Below are positions 1 through 7,714 of a stretch of DNA of 24,255 bases, in pieces; position 1 is the stretch's first letter, and each line of letters opens with the position of its first letter. The stretch lies in NCBI GenBank assembly GCA_019309815.1, contig JAFDFO010000007.1:1-24255 (forward strand), in the 5' to 3' direction. The notes beneath the pieces are model-generated. The model did no database searches, was not told where the DNA came from, and saw only the letters and a list, made by a program, of their open reading frames with translations. Position numbers and translations under genes: made by a program. The DNA is from Deltaproteobacteria bacterium. GTDB lineage: Bacteria; Desulfobacterota; Desulfobacteria; Desulfobacterales; C00003060.

Positions 1-1
1 A

Positions 2-1120
2 AGCCCGACCCCTGTGCAGGGGTCCGAGTTCACGCTCGACGTGGATATGGTTATTGCTGCAATCGGACAGGCCCCTGAGACGTCTTTCCTGTCCAGCGAA
101 CCCGGACTCGCAGAAGGGGGCAACCGTATTGTTACGAAAGATCCTGATGCGTTGGCTACCCACCTTGCCGGTGTGTTTGCCGGGGGTGACGCGGTTACCG
201 GCCCGGCAACCGCTATCAAGGCCATTGCCGCAGGAAAACGAGCCGCTGTTTCCATGGATTTGTTCTTGCGTGGGGAGACTTTGCCGAATGCTGCACCATC
301 AACGGAAGGCGAAACGGAAAAGCTACCGGCAGGTATCCTGGAAAATACCACGACATTTTCAAGGCGTCAGATCCAATCCCTACCCATTGAAACTAGGTTG
401 AAGGGGTTGGATGAAGTCGCCTCGGTGTTGACTGAACAAGAGGCTGTCCGGGAAGCACACCGCTGCCTGCACTGCAATCTGGGGGCCCGCCTGGACCAGG
501 AGAAATGCATAAGTTGTGGTGTGTGTGTTGAAGCCTGTCCTCTGGAAATTCCACATAGTGACGCGGACAGCAAAGTCGCTATTGACATCTTTCAATGCCA
601 GGCATGCGGGGTATGTGCAGCTGAATGCCCGGTGCAAGCCATTGAGGTGAGTCTTTGTCCTCTTGGACACGTTGTCTCACAAGTAGAGAACGCCCTTGAG
701 CAATCTGAGGGGGCAGATCCGCGCATCATTGGGCTTTTCAGTCAATATGGAAACTTCACGAGGGATCATCTGGATGCGCTTGGCCGGGACTTTCCCCAGA
801 TCGTGCCGGTCATGGTCCATGGCCTGGAAAGGATCAGCGCGTCAGACGTTTTGAGAATATTTCAACTGGGGGCTGACGGGGTCTTCATGATTGGAGCCCC
901 TGCGGAGAACCAGCAATTTCCAAAGGCACAGCCCCTGGTGGAGAAACGGGTCGCCATAGCCCAAGAGGTGCTTGATCTTTTGGGATTCGGCAGGAACCGT
1001 TTAATCCCCTATACCATGCCACAAGAGGGGCTCCTTGAAGAGTCTTGGATTGGTGAAATGATCGAGAGGGTCGAGGCGTTGGGACCGAATCCTCTCAGAA
1101 AAGAAGCACTGGCAGCATGA
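2..1120 (+). CDS. GltD-like FAD/NAD flavoprotein with two ferredoxin motifs and a cysteine-less MvhD-like C-terminal domain (5' truncated)
   Basis: The reading frame is open from base 2, so the gene starts upstream of the window. The first visible part is the end of a glutamate-synthase-beta-like flavoprotein, seen as VIAAIGQAPE and GVFAGGDAVTGPATAIKAI. Two [4Fe-4S] ferredoxin motifs follow (CISCGVCVEACP near base 507 and CQACGVCAAECP near base 597). The last roughly 130 residues align by eye with the MvhD protein encoded at 5608-6021, sharing GADGV and a terminal LGP.PL block. All five MvhD cysteines are replaced there. The probable role is cytoplasmic electron transfer between NAD(P)H and the Hdr-like partners; this is inferred from domains and neighbours. 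The stop overlaps the next start by 4 bases (ATGA), implying translational coupling. The upstream part of the protein cannot be judged. Confidence 0.85.
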   Translation, partial: SPTPVQGSEFTLDVDMVIAAIGQAPETSFLSSEPGLAEGGNRIVTKDPDALATHLAGVFAGGDAVTGPATAIKAIAAGKRAAVSMDLFLRGETLPNAAPSTEGETEKLPAGILENTTTFSRRQIQSLPIETRLKGLDEVASVLTEQEAVREAHRCLHCNLGARLDQEKCISCGVCVEACPLEIPHSDADSKVAIDIFQCQACGVCAAECPVQAIEVSLCPLGHVVSQVENALEQSEGADPRIIGLFSQYGNFTRDHLDALGRDFPQIVPVMVHGLERISASDVLRIFQLGADGVFMIGAPAENQQFPKAQPLVEKRVAIAQEVLDLLGFGRNRLIPYTMPQEGLLEESWIGEMIERVEALGPNPLRKEALAA

Positions 1121-2256
1121 GCATTCAGGACCTCATCGAAAAAACTAAGGTGTCATTTTGCCAGGACTGTGGTGTGTGCACCGGAAGTTGTCCGGTCTCG
1201 CGGGTACTGCCGGGGTTTTCACCTCAGGCGATGGTCAGTAAGTACGTCCTTAGCGCGGACCTTGGTCTTGAGGATGAGATCTATAGCGACGCGGACCTCT
1301 GGTCATGCCTCACTTGTGCCCTTTGCCTCGAAAGGTGCCCGTCCAAAGTGGAGTACCTCGATTTTGTCAGGGGAGTACGTGAAGAGGCTTTTAAGGCTGG
1401 CAGCAGAACAACTTTTGCCCACGACGGGGTTATGCAGACCATCATCGATATGCAGAGGCAGGGCCTGCATCAGAACAAAACTGCCTGGGCCCGGGAAGCA
1501 GGTCGCGTTGCAGAGGAAGGTGAGTACTATCTCTTTGTAGGGTGTCTCACCTACTTTGACGTCCTCTTCAAAGATATAGGCATCTCTCCGCTCAGTTCCG
1601 CCAGCAATGTGCTGAAGATGCTCAACAAGCTCGACATCGAACCGGTAGTCAGTGATGAGGAACGCTGTTGTGGTCACGACATGCTGTGGAGCGGCAATGT
1701 GGATGCCTTCAAAGAGTTGGCCGGCTTCAACATTGAACTGATCAAACGCCTTGGTTGTAAGAAAGTCATATTTGCTTGCCCGGAAGGCTATGTCACATTC
1801 AAGACCACTTATCCACTCTATTTCGGAGAATTGGACTTTGAAGTCATTCATTTCTATGACCTGGTAGGAAAGAAGATCAACCAGGGAGGTTTTGAGCTGG
1901 CTCCCGTGGAGCATACTGTGACATATCAAGATCCGTGCAGGCTGGGAAGAATGGCCGGCATTTATGAGGCACCAAGGGAAATCATCGAGAGTATCCCTGG
2001 AATGAACCTGGTGGAAATGGAGCATAACCGGGAAAATGCTGTTTGCTGCGGGGTCAGTTGTTGGAGTAATTGTTCCAGTTATTCCAAGCAAATCCAGGTG
2101 GACAGGCTGAAGGAAGCCCAAGCTACAGGAGCAGATACGCTGGTCACTGCCTGCCCGAAGTGCAGCATTCATTTGGCCTGCGCATTGTCTTCAAGCGGTA
2201 TGGAAATGAAAGTAAAGGAATTGACTAATCTCATGGCTGAAGCCATGGGGGTCTGA
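1117..2256 (+). CDS. HdrD-like iron-sulfur protein (HdrC-type ferredoxin plus two CCG domains)
   Basis: This 379-residue protein resembles fused HdrC and HdrB (HdrD, GlpC or LutA type). Two [4Fe-4S] motifs lie at the N-terminus: C15, C18, C21, C25 and C64, C67, C70, C74. Two CCG (cysteine-rich) domains follow. The first has C143, C184, C185 and C221, but the expected fourth position of the CXXC is Gly224 (CPEG). The second is canonical, with CCG and CPKC. CCG domains in heterodisulfide reductase bind non-cubane [4Fe-4S] clusters at a disulfide-reducing site; the real substrate here is unknown. No membrane segment is visible, so it is probably soluble. It overlaps the flavoprotein upstream by 4 bases and is followed by HdrA-like genes, which suggests one complex. 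The start is fixed by the overlap. Confidence 0.88.
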   Translation: MSIQDLIEKTKVSFCQDCGVCTGSCPVSRVLPGFSPQAMVSKYVLSADLGLEDEIYSDADLWSCLTCALCLERCPSKVEYLDFVRGVREEAFKAGSRTTFAHDGVMQTIIDMQRQGLHQNKTAWAREAGRVAEEGEYYLFVGCLTYFDVLFKDIGISPLSSASNVLKMLNKLDIEPVVSDEERCCGHDMLWSGNVDAFKELAGFNIELIKRLGCKKVIFACPEGYVTFKTTYPLYFGELDFEVIHFYDLVGKKINQGGFELAPVEHTVTYQDPCRLGRMAGIYEAPREIIESIPGMNLVEMEHNRENAVCCGVSCWSNCSSYSKQIQVDRLKEAQATGADTLVTACPKCSIHLACALSSSGMEMKVKELTNLMAEAMGV

Positions 2257-2330
2257 CAGTCGAGCAGATTTCTTGGCTGCAGAATATATGGTTCTACAGG
2301 GGACGGGTACACAACGAATGAGATCACCAT

Positions 2331-2402
2331 GGAATGATGGAAGGTTGGAATAGTGGAATAGTGAAAACCCATTATTCCAATATTCCATCATTCCAACATT
2401 CC
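2331..2402. repeat. Inverted repeat built of degenerate TGGAATR units
   Basis: The left arm at 2331-2362 and the right arm at 2371-2402 are reverse complements at about 27 of 32 positions, separated by 8 bases. Each arm consists of tandem 7- to 8-base units (TGGAATR on the left, ATTCCAWY on the right). It lies between the HdrD-like and HdrA-like genes and could form a long hairpin in the transcript. No T-tract follows directly. Confidence 0.85.
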
Positions 2403-2406
2403 GATT

Positions 2407-2419
2407 GGGGCAAAGCCCC
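2407..2419 (+). other. Small GC hairpin ahead of the HdrA-like gene
   Basis: GGGGC and GCCCC are separated by AAA, giving a five-base-pair stem with a three-base loop about 25 bases before the next start codon. No T-run follows, so it does not look like an intrinsic terminator. It may be chance or a transcript-stability element. Confidence 0.35.
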
Positions 2420-2443
2420 TAGGTTCTTGTGAGGTCTTCGGAT

Positions 2444-3898
2444 ATGAGCAAAGAAGTTCTTGTCATTGGAGGCGGCGTGGCTGGCATACAGGCCAGCCTG
2501 GACTTGGCGGACCAGGGCACGACTGTCTATTTGGTGGAACGGTTGCCAAGTATCGGCGGGAAAATGGCTCAGTTAGACAAGACCTTCCCGACGAACGATT
2601 GCTCCATCTGTATTATGGGTCCAAAGCTCTTCGACGTGGAGCGGCATCCAGACACGCAGTTGCTCACATACGCGGAAGTCGAAAAAGTCACCGGACAGGC
2701 CGGCGATTTCACGGTTAAGGTGCGGAAAAAGGCCCGCTTCGTTGATGAAGACAAATGCACGGCCTGTGGTCTGTGTGCCGAGAAGTGTCCGGTAACTATA
2801 CCCGACAAATTCAACATGAACATGGGAACAAGGAGCGCTATCTACAAGTACTTCCCCCAAGGCGTTCCTTCCATATACACGATTGACGACAGTGTCTGCC
2901 GGGTTTTTCAAGGTAAGAAGTGTAGTATTTGCGCCAAGATCTGCGAAGCCAAGGCGATCAATTTTGAACAAAAGGACACCGTTTTTGAACTCAAAGTCGG
3001 AGCCATTATCGTGGCAACAGGGTTCGACGTGTTCGACCCGTCAGACATCAAGCCATACGGCTACGGGACCATTCCTGATGTCATTACGGCCATGGAATTT
3101 GAACGTCTACTCAACGCAAGCGGTCCCACGGGCGGTCACCTGGAGCGTCCATCCAGTCTGAACATCAAAGCTGAGATTAAGGCACTTGAAAAGCAGGTCA
3201 AGAGCGCAAAGAAGCGATTAAAGAATTTGGAGAAAAAAGGGGAAGAACCCCAGGATGAAGTAAAAAATACCATAACGGAGTCCACCGAGAGGCTGGCTGC
3301 TCTGAAAGAAAAGGCCCCATCCCTGGAGGACCTCAGAGACATCGCTTTCGTCCAATGCGTGGGGTCTCGAGACCTCAGGTTTAACTCCCATTGTTGCAGT
3401 TTCGGTTGCATGCACTCAGTCAAGGAGGCGGTCGTTGCCACGGAACACGGATTAGAATTGAATTCTACGATCTTCTTCACAGACATGCGGGCATACGGAA
3501 AGGGGTTTCATGAGTATTGTCTGAGGGGGGCTTCGGAGTATGGCATCCAGTTTGTTCGTGGGCGTGTGGCTGAGATCGGCTTAAGTGATGATAACAAGCC
3601 TGTCATATGGTGTGAAGATATGGATACGCGGAAAGTGGAACAGCTCCCCTTTGACCTGGTCGTGCTGGCAACTGCCTGCGTGCCCAGCAAGGGTATGGAA
3701 GAACTTGCTCAGATGATGGGTTTTGACTTGGACGATAGCGGGTTTGTAAAAACTGCCCCCGAGAGGCCAGTCAGTACGTCCGTCAATGGTATCTTTGTGT
3801 GCGGCTGTGCTGAAGGGCCGATGGATATCCCTTCGTCGGTGTCGCTGGCAAGTGCGGCAGCTTCAATGGCAGTCCAAACCGTAATGGAGACACAATAG
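2444..3898 (+). CDS. HdrA/QmoA-like FAD iron-sulfur protein with coiled-coil insert
   Basis: This 484-residue flavoprotein of the HdrA/QmoA family probably routes or bifurcates electrons in the cytoplasm. The FAD Rossmann motif GGGVAG is at residues 9-14, followed by CSIC (C53, C56) as in HdrA. Ferredoxin-type clusters are at C105, C108, C111, C115 and at C152, C160, C163, C167. A Lys/Glu-rich, probably coiled-coil stretch occupies roughly residues 240-296 and is unusual for the family. The typical HdrA N-terminal VCxCG cluster domain and C-terminal ferredoxin are missing; both occur in the next gene. I chose ATG 2444, with AGG at 2432-2434 upstream, over the GTG at 2429. Calling it HdrA rather than QmoA is uncertain; membership of the family is not. 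Confidence 0.88.
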   Translation: MSKEVLVIGGGVAGIQASLDLADQGTTVYLVERLPSIGGKMAQLDKTFPTNDCSICIMGPKLFDVERHPDTQLLTYAEVEKVTGQAGDFTVKVRKKARFVDEDKCTACGLCAEKCPVTIPDKFNMNMGTRSAIYKYFPQGVPSIYTIDDSVCRVFQGKKCSICAKICEAKAINFEQKDTVFELKVGAIIVATGFDVFDPSDIKPYGYGTIPDVITAMEFERLLNASGPTGGHLERPSSLNIKAEIKALEKQVKSAKKRLKNLEKKGEEPQDEVKNTITESTERLAALKEKAPSLEDLRDIAFVQCVGSRDLRFNSHCCSFGCMHSVKEAVVATEHGLELNSTIFFTDMRAYGKGFHEYCLRGASEYGIQFVRGRVAEIGLSDDNKPVIWCEDMDTRKVEQLPFDLVVLATACVPSKGMEELAQMMGFDLDDSGFVKTAPERPVSTSVNGIFVCGCAEGPMDIPSSVSLASAAASMAVQTVMETQ

Positions 3899-3926
3899 CA
3901 TAACCGAAACTACGTGGAGAGATAAA

Positions 3927-5585
3927 GTGGGTAATGAATTGAGAACGGGCGTCTTTGTTTGTCATTGTGGCATAAATATCGCCGGCGTCCTGGACATTGA
4001 AGACCTGTGTGAGTACGCAGGCACTCTACCCACTGTGGTTGCAGTCAAGCCGAATCTGTTTACGTGTGCCGAGACAGGCATCACTGAAATCAAGAAGGCC
4101 ATACAAGAGAATGACCTCAATCGTGTGGTGGTGGCTGCCTGCACCCCGCGTACGCACGAACCCATCTTCAGGGCCTCTTGCCAGGAAGCGGGTATCGATC
4201 CCTACTTCTTTGAAATGGTCAATATTCGGGAACACTGCTCCTGGGTGCACAGGCAAGCAGGAGAAGCCGCTCAGGCCAAGGCCCGTGACCTCATCCGAAT
4301 GGCGGTGGCCAAGGCAGCATTTCTGGAACCCCTGGAAACGTTTCGATCTAACGTTGAATCCAGGGCACTGGTTCTGGGTGCCGGGATCTCAGGACTGACA
4401 TCCGCGCTGGCTTTGGCAGGCGAGGGCTTTGAAGTAATCCTGCTGGAAAAAGAGGCAGAGATGGGCGGTCTGTTGCGGGACCTGCACAAACTGGCTCCAT
4501 CCGACATGGCTGCCACAGAATTTATCGCCGAAAAGATATCAGCGGCCGAGGCGGAGAATCGCATTCAGTGTTTCACGTCCGCCACCCTTGAAGAAGTGAC
4601 CGGCTACATCGGCAATTACTCCGTGAGATTCTCCTCCGGAGAAGAGGTTCACACCCAAAAAGTCGGAGCCATTATTGTAGCCACAGGGGGTGCACCGTTG
4701 CAGCCCGTCGGTCTGTATAACTATGACGGCAAGCGGGTGATCACGCAGTCCGAACTGGAGTTGAAGCTCAAAGATGGAAAGATCGACGCCAAGAGTGTCG
4801 TAATGATCCAGTGTGTGGGAGCTCGTGTTCCGGAGCGCAATTACTGTTCCCGCATCTGCTGTATGGTGGCGATCAAGAACTCCCTCCACATCAAAGAGAT
4901 CGTTAAAGATGCCAAGATCTTCGTGCTCTTTCGAGATATTCAAGCCTATGGCGTGGAAAATGAAGCCCTCTTCCTGAAGGCCAAGGAAGCAGGGGTCAGG
5001 TTCATCAGGTATAGCCTGGATAACCTCCCCGTGGTTGAAGACGGAAAAGTAAAGATTTACCACCAGGCCATGGGTAAAAAGGTCCCGCTGCCTGCAGATC
5101 TCGTGGTGCTTTCGACGCCTATCGTACCTCACGATGATGCGCAGGGTGTCGCACAGATACTGAAGGTTCCGGTCAATGAATACGATTTCTTTTTAGAGGC
5201 ACATGCAAAGCTCAGTCCCCTGGATTTTTCCACCAGTGGGATCTATTTATGCGGCAACGCCCATTATCCAGCCAGCGTCCGTGAGGCCATTGGCCAGGCC
5301 CTGGGAGCTGCATCCCGGGCCGCTACTATCCTGTCTCATGACACGATCGAACGAGTGGGCACGGTCGCTACCGTTAATACGGGACTTTGCTCCTCGTGTT
5401 TTGCGTGTGTCAAGGTATGTCCGTATCAGGTCCCACAAATGAACGAAGAGGGCAAAGCAGAAATTGAGCCGATGCAGTGCCAGGGTTGTGGCATATGCGT
5501 AGCGGAGTGTCCGGCTGAAGCGATCCAGTTCAGGTATGTCAGTAACGAGCAGATCCTGGCTGTCTGCGAAGCATTGTGTGCTTGA
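3927..5585 (+). CDS. hdrA: HdrA-like flavoprotein with N-terminal cluster domain and C-terminal double ferredoxin
   Basis: This 552-residue protein starts with the classic HdrA domain (VCHCGINI at residues 11-18, LNRVVVAACTPRTHEP, NIREHCSWVH). An FAD-binding Rossmann motif GAGISG is at 151-156. The C-terminus carries two [4Fe-4S] ferredoxin motifs, C488, C491, C494, C498 and C518, C521, C524, C528. The ferredoxin-like insertion normally found inside the FAD domain is absent here but present in the preceding gene, so the two may work as a complementary pair. HdrA proteins bifurcate electrons at FAD, usually with MvhD as electron donor, and MvhD is encoded next. The GTG start is chosen because GGAGA at 3916-3920 precedes it and the family N-terminus begins there. 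Confidence 0.92.
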   Translation: MGNELRTGVFVCHCGINIAGVLDIEDLCEYAGTLPTVVAVKPNLFTCAETGITEIKKAIQENDLNRVVVAACTPRTHEPIFRASCQEAGIDPYFFEMVNIREHCSWVHRQAGEAAQAKARDLIRMAVAKAAFLEPLETFRSNVESRALVLGAGISGLTSALALAGEGFEVILLEKEAEMGGLLRDLHKLAPSDMAATEFIAEKISAAEAENRIQCFTSATLEEVTGYIGNYSVRFSSGEEVHTQKVGAIIVATGGAPLQPVGLYNYDGKRVITQSELELKLKDGKIDAKSVVMIQCVGARVPERNYCSRICCMVAIKNSLHIKEIVKDAKIFVLFRDIQAYGVENEALFLKAKEAGVRFIRYSLDNLPVVEDGKVKIYHQAMGKKVPLPADLVVLSTPIVPHDDAQGVAQILKVPVNEYDFFLEAHAKLSPLDFSTSGIYLCGNAHYPASVREAIGQALGAASRAATILSHDTIERVGTVATVNTGLCSSCFACVKVCPYQVPQMNEEGKAEIEPMQCQGCGICVAECPAEAIQFRYVSNEQILAVCEALCA

Positions 5586-5607
5586 TGGAAAGCGGGAGCG
5601 GAAATCC

Positions 5608-6021
5608 ATGAACAACTTTGAGCCTCTTATTGCTGTCTTTAGTTGCCACTACTGTAGCTATGCCGCCGCTGACCTGGCGGGGACTTCAAGGATTCAGTAT
5701 CCGCCCAATATCAGGGTTATTAAGGTGCCGTGTACGGGAAGAGTCAGCGTCAACCATATCCTCAGGGCCTTGGAATGCGGTGCAGACGGCGTATATGTGG
5801 CCGGGTGTTTGGAGGGAACGTGTCACTTCATGAGTGGCAACTACAAGGCCAAACACAGGGTCCAGTACGTGAAAGGCTTATTGAGCGAAATCAATGTGGA
5901 ACCCGAGCGGGTACAAGTCTATTTCATGTCGGCCGCCGAGGGTAGCAAGTTCGCGAACGTTGCCAGGGAAATGACAGAAACCATCAAAGAATTAGGTCCA
6001 AGTCCTTTGAAGCAAACCTAA
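5608..6021 (+). CDS. mvhD: MvhD/FlpD-type [2Fe-2S] electron-transfer subunit
   Basis: This 137-residue protein matches methyl-viologen-reducing hydrogenase delta subunit (MvhD/FlpD), which passes electrons between a dehydrogenase and HdrA. Cluster cysteines are visible in SCHYC (C13, C16), PCTGR and GCLEGTCHF, and the GADGV motif is intact. The ATG at 5608 is preferred over a GTG at 5536 that would overlap the hdrA-like gene, because a purine-rich GGGAGCGG precedes it and homologues start here. It lies 22 bases after the HdrA-like gene and 16 before metV. The order hdr-mvhD-metVF resembles the Moorella metVF-hdrCBA-mvhD arrangement (from memory), supporting a role in electron exchange with methylene-THF reductase. 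Confidence 0.93.
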   Translation: MNNFEPLIAVFSCHYCSYAAADLAGTSRIQYPPNIRVIKVPCTGRVSVNHILRALECGADGVYVAGCLEGTCHFMSGNYKAKHRVQYVKGLLSEINVEPERVQVYFMSAAEGSKFANVAREMTETIKELGPSPLKQT

Positions 6022-6037
6022 TCTGGGTGAGGTGTCT

Positions 6038-6718
6038 ATGATTGTTGCCGAAAGAAAACCAATGGAAGAGATCCTGGCAATGACAGCGGATTTCGAAAGG
6101 ATTCTTGTTCTGGGATGCGGGGGCTGCACGACAGTCTGTTTTGCCGGAGGGGCTAGAGAGGTTGAAACTCTCTCAACCCTGATCCGCATGGACAGAAAAC
6201 AGAGAGGCAAGCCGGTTGGGACTGTGGAGGCTTTGACCGAATTGCAGTGTGAACCACACAGTGTAACGCCCATTTTGGAAAAGCTGGAAGGTCGGTATGA
6301 TGTGGTTCTCTCCATGGCTTGCGGAGCCGGGGTGCAGACGGTGGCACAATTGTTTCCCAATCAGCGTGTCTTCCCGGCGTTGAACACCAACTTTACAGGT
6401 ATGGCCGAAGAACACGGCGTTTGGAAAGAGTTATGTCTTGCATGCGGTGACTGCATACTGGATAGAACGGGGGGCATCTGTCCGGTGACCCGTTGTGCCA
6501 AGGGGCTTTTGAACGGGGCTTGCGGCGGTGCATCAGAGGGAAAGTGTGAAGTTTCCAAAGACCTCCCTTGCGCGTGGCAGGAGATATACCATGCTCTGAA
6601 GCGGCTGGATCTATTATCCTATTTGAAGGAAAGGCCGAAAGTCAAGGACTGGCCCATTCACCCGAGCAGGGTAGTCAGAGAAGACCTGCGGGAAGTCGCA
6701 GCCACAGAAGTCGATTGA
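6038..6718 (+). CDS. metV: MetV, methylene-THF reductase small (zinc/iron-sulfur) subunit
   Basis: This 226-residue protein of the methylenetetrahydrofolate reductase C-terminal family (MetV) partners MetF in acetogens. Cysteine motifs typical of the family are present: CGGCTTVC (C27, C30, C34) near the N-terminus, and CGDC with ICPVTRCAKGLLNGACGG near the C-terminus. The family is thought to connect MetF to iron-sulfur electron carriers. The start is ATG 6038 behind GGTGAGG; an in-frame GTG at 6032 is less likely. It lies between mvhD (16 bases upstream) and metF (28 bases downstream), consistent with an MvhD-MetV-MetF electron path. Confidence 0.92.
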   Translation: MIVAERKPMEEILAMTADFERILVLGCGGCTTVCFAGGAREVETLSTLIRMDRKQRGKPVGTVEALTELQCEPHSVTPILEKLEGRYDVVLSMACGAGVQTVAQLFPNQRVFPALNTNFTGMAEEHGVWKELCLACGDCILDRTGGICPVTRCAKGLLNGACGGASEGKCEVSKDLPCAWQEIYHALKRLDLLSYLKERPKVKDWPIHPSRVVREDLREVAATEVD

Positions 6719-6746
6719 TCGTCAATTGTCAATTCGGGGGGCTACA

Positions 6747-7622
6747 ATGAGTCTCAAACAAGCTTTAGAATCGGGGAAATTCGTGGTCACCGCTGAGGTG
6801 GCACCTGGGAAGGGAACCGATGTAGAGCATATCTTGAAGGACGCTGACATTATCAAAGACCGCGTGGATGCCATAAACGTCACAGACTTGCAGAGTTCGG
6901 TCATGCGCCTGGGTTCCATGGCGTTTTGTCATTTCCTGACTGAAATGGGTATCGACCCTGTTTTCCAGGTTACTTGCAGGGACCGGAATCGCCTTGCACT
7001 GCAATCAGATTTGCTCAGTGCTTGGGCCCTCGGGGTTCGGAACGTTCTTTCACTAACCGGGGATCATCCTGTTCTTGGTGATCACCCCGAGGCCAGGCCG
7101 GTTTTCGAGTTGGACTCTGTCTCGCTTCTGGATTGCATCGAAAAGTTGAATTCCGGCGTTGACATGGCGGGAAATGAACTCCAGGGCTCACCCGATTTTC
7201 TCCCCGGAGCAGTTGTCAATCCAGGGGCTGACAATGAGGCGGCCATGGATTTGCAGATCATGAAGATGGAGAAGAAAATCGAAGCCGGTGCCAGGTTCTT
7301 TCAGACACAGGGAGTTTATGACCTGGATACCTTTGAGAAATTCATGAAGCGTGTGGAGGGGCTCGACGCAAAAGTTCTGGGAGGCATTATCCTTCTAAAA
7401 TCAGTCGGCATGGCCCGTTATATGAATAAGAATGTGGCCGGCGTCTTCGTGCCTGAACCCCTTATTCAGGAGCTAAAGGCGGCTGAGGACAAGGGCCAAG
7501 CCTGCGTGAATATGGCGGTACGCCTGGTGAAGGGGATGAAAGATCTTTGCGACGGCGTTCATATTATGGCCCTCGGATGGGAAAGCAAGATTCCCTCGAT
7601 CTTGGATGAAGTAGGACTGTGA
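6747..7622 (+). CDS. metF: MetF, 5,10-methylenetetrahydrofolate reductase
   Basis: This 291-residue FAD-dependent reductase interconverts methylene-THF and methyl-THF in the methyl branch of the Wood-Ljungdahl pathway. Family features include the TAEVAPGKG start of the TIM barrel, the INVTD segment, NVLSLTGDHP, and FFQTQGVYD later in the barrel. The size matches bacterial MetF without a C-terminal regulatory domain. The start ATG 6747 follows a G-rich Shine-Dalgarno-like run at 6735-6741; a GTG-like start at 6726 is not needed. It is coupled with metV directly upstream, and acsD follows after a gap containing short tandem repeats. Confidence 0.95.
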   Translation: MSLKQALESGKFVVTAEVAPGKGTDVEHILKDADIIKDRVDAINVTDLQSSVMRLGSMAFCHFLTEMGIDPVFQVTCRDRNRLALQSDLLSAWALGVRNVLSLTGDHPVLGDHPEARPVFELDSVSLLDCIEKLNSGVDMAGNELQGSPDFLPGAVVNPGADNEAAMDLQIMKMEKKIEAGARFFQTQGVYDLDTFEKFMKRVEGLDAKVLGGIILLKSVGMARYMNKNVAGVFVPEPLIQELKAAEDKGQACVNMAVRLVKGMKDLCDGVHIMALGWESKIPSILDEVGL

Positions 7623-7625
7623 GGG

Positions 7626-7656
7626 ATTGAATATTGAAGATTGACGATTGAATATT
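7626..7656. repeat. Four tandem ATTGAAN heptamers
   Basis: Starting four bases after the metF stop, the units ATTGAAT, ATTGAAG, ATTGACG and ATTGAAT follow head to tail, then a partial ATT. The same unit family recurs at 12564-12631 and 19954-20039. No good inverted partner arm is seen in this gap. Confidence 0.88.
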
Positions 7657-7714
7657 TTTGGAAGAAATAGGGCAAAAGACTACAAGCCATTAGGCGGCAT
7701 AGAAAGGAGTTAGC

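Noticed and set aside
1303..2172. Long minus-strand open frame of 289 codons
   Set aside because: It lies fully opposite the HdrD-like gene, has no recognisable domain, and is a codon-bias shadow. The same holds for the minus-strand frames at 9575-10285, 10337-10981, 4539-5132 and 11481-12074.
2169..2391. Short minus-strand frames covering the gap after the HdrD-like gene
   Set aside because: Their peptide is just translation of the tandem repeat (repeated Phe, His, Ser) and has no gene-like start signal.
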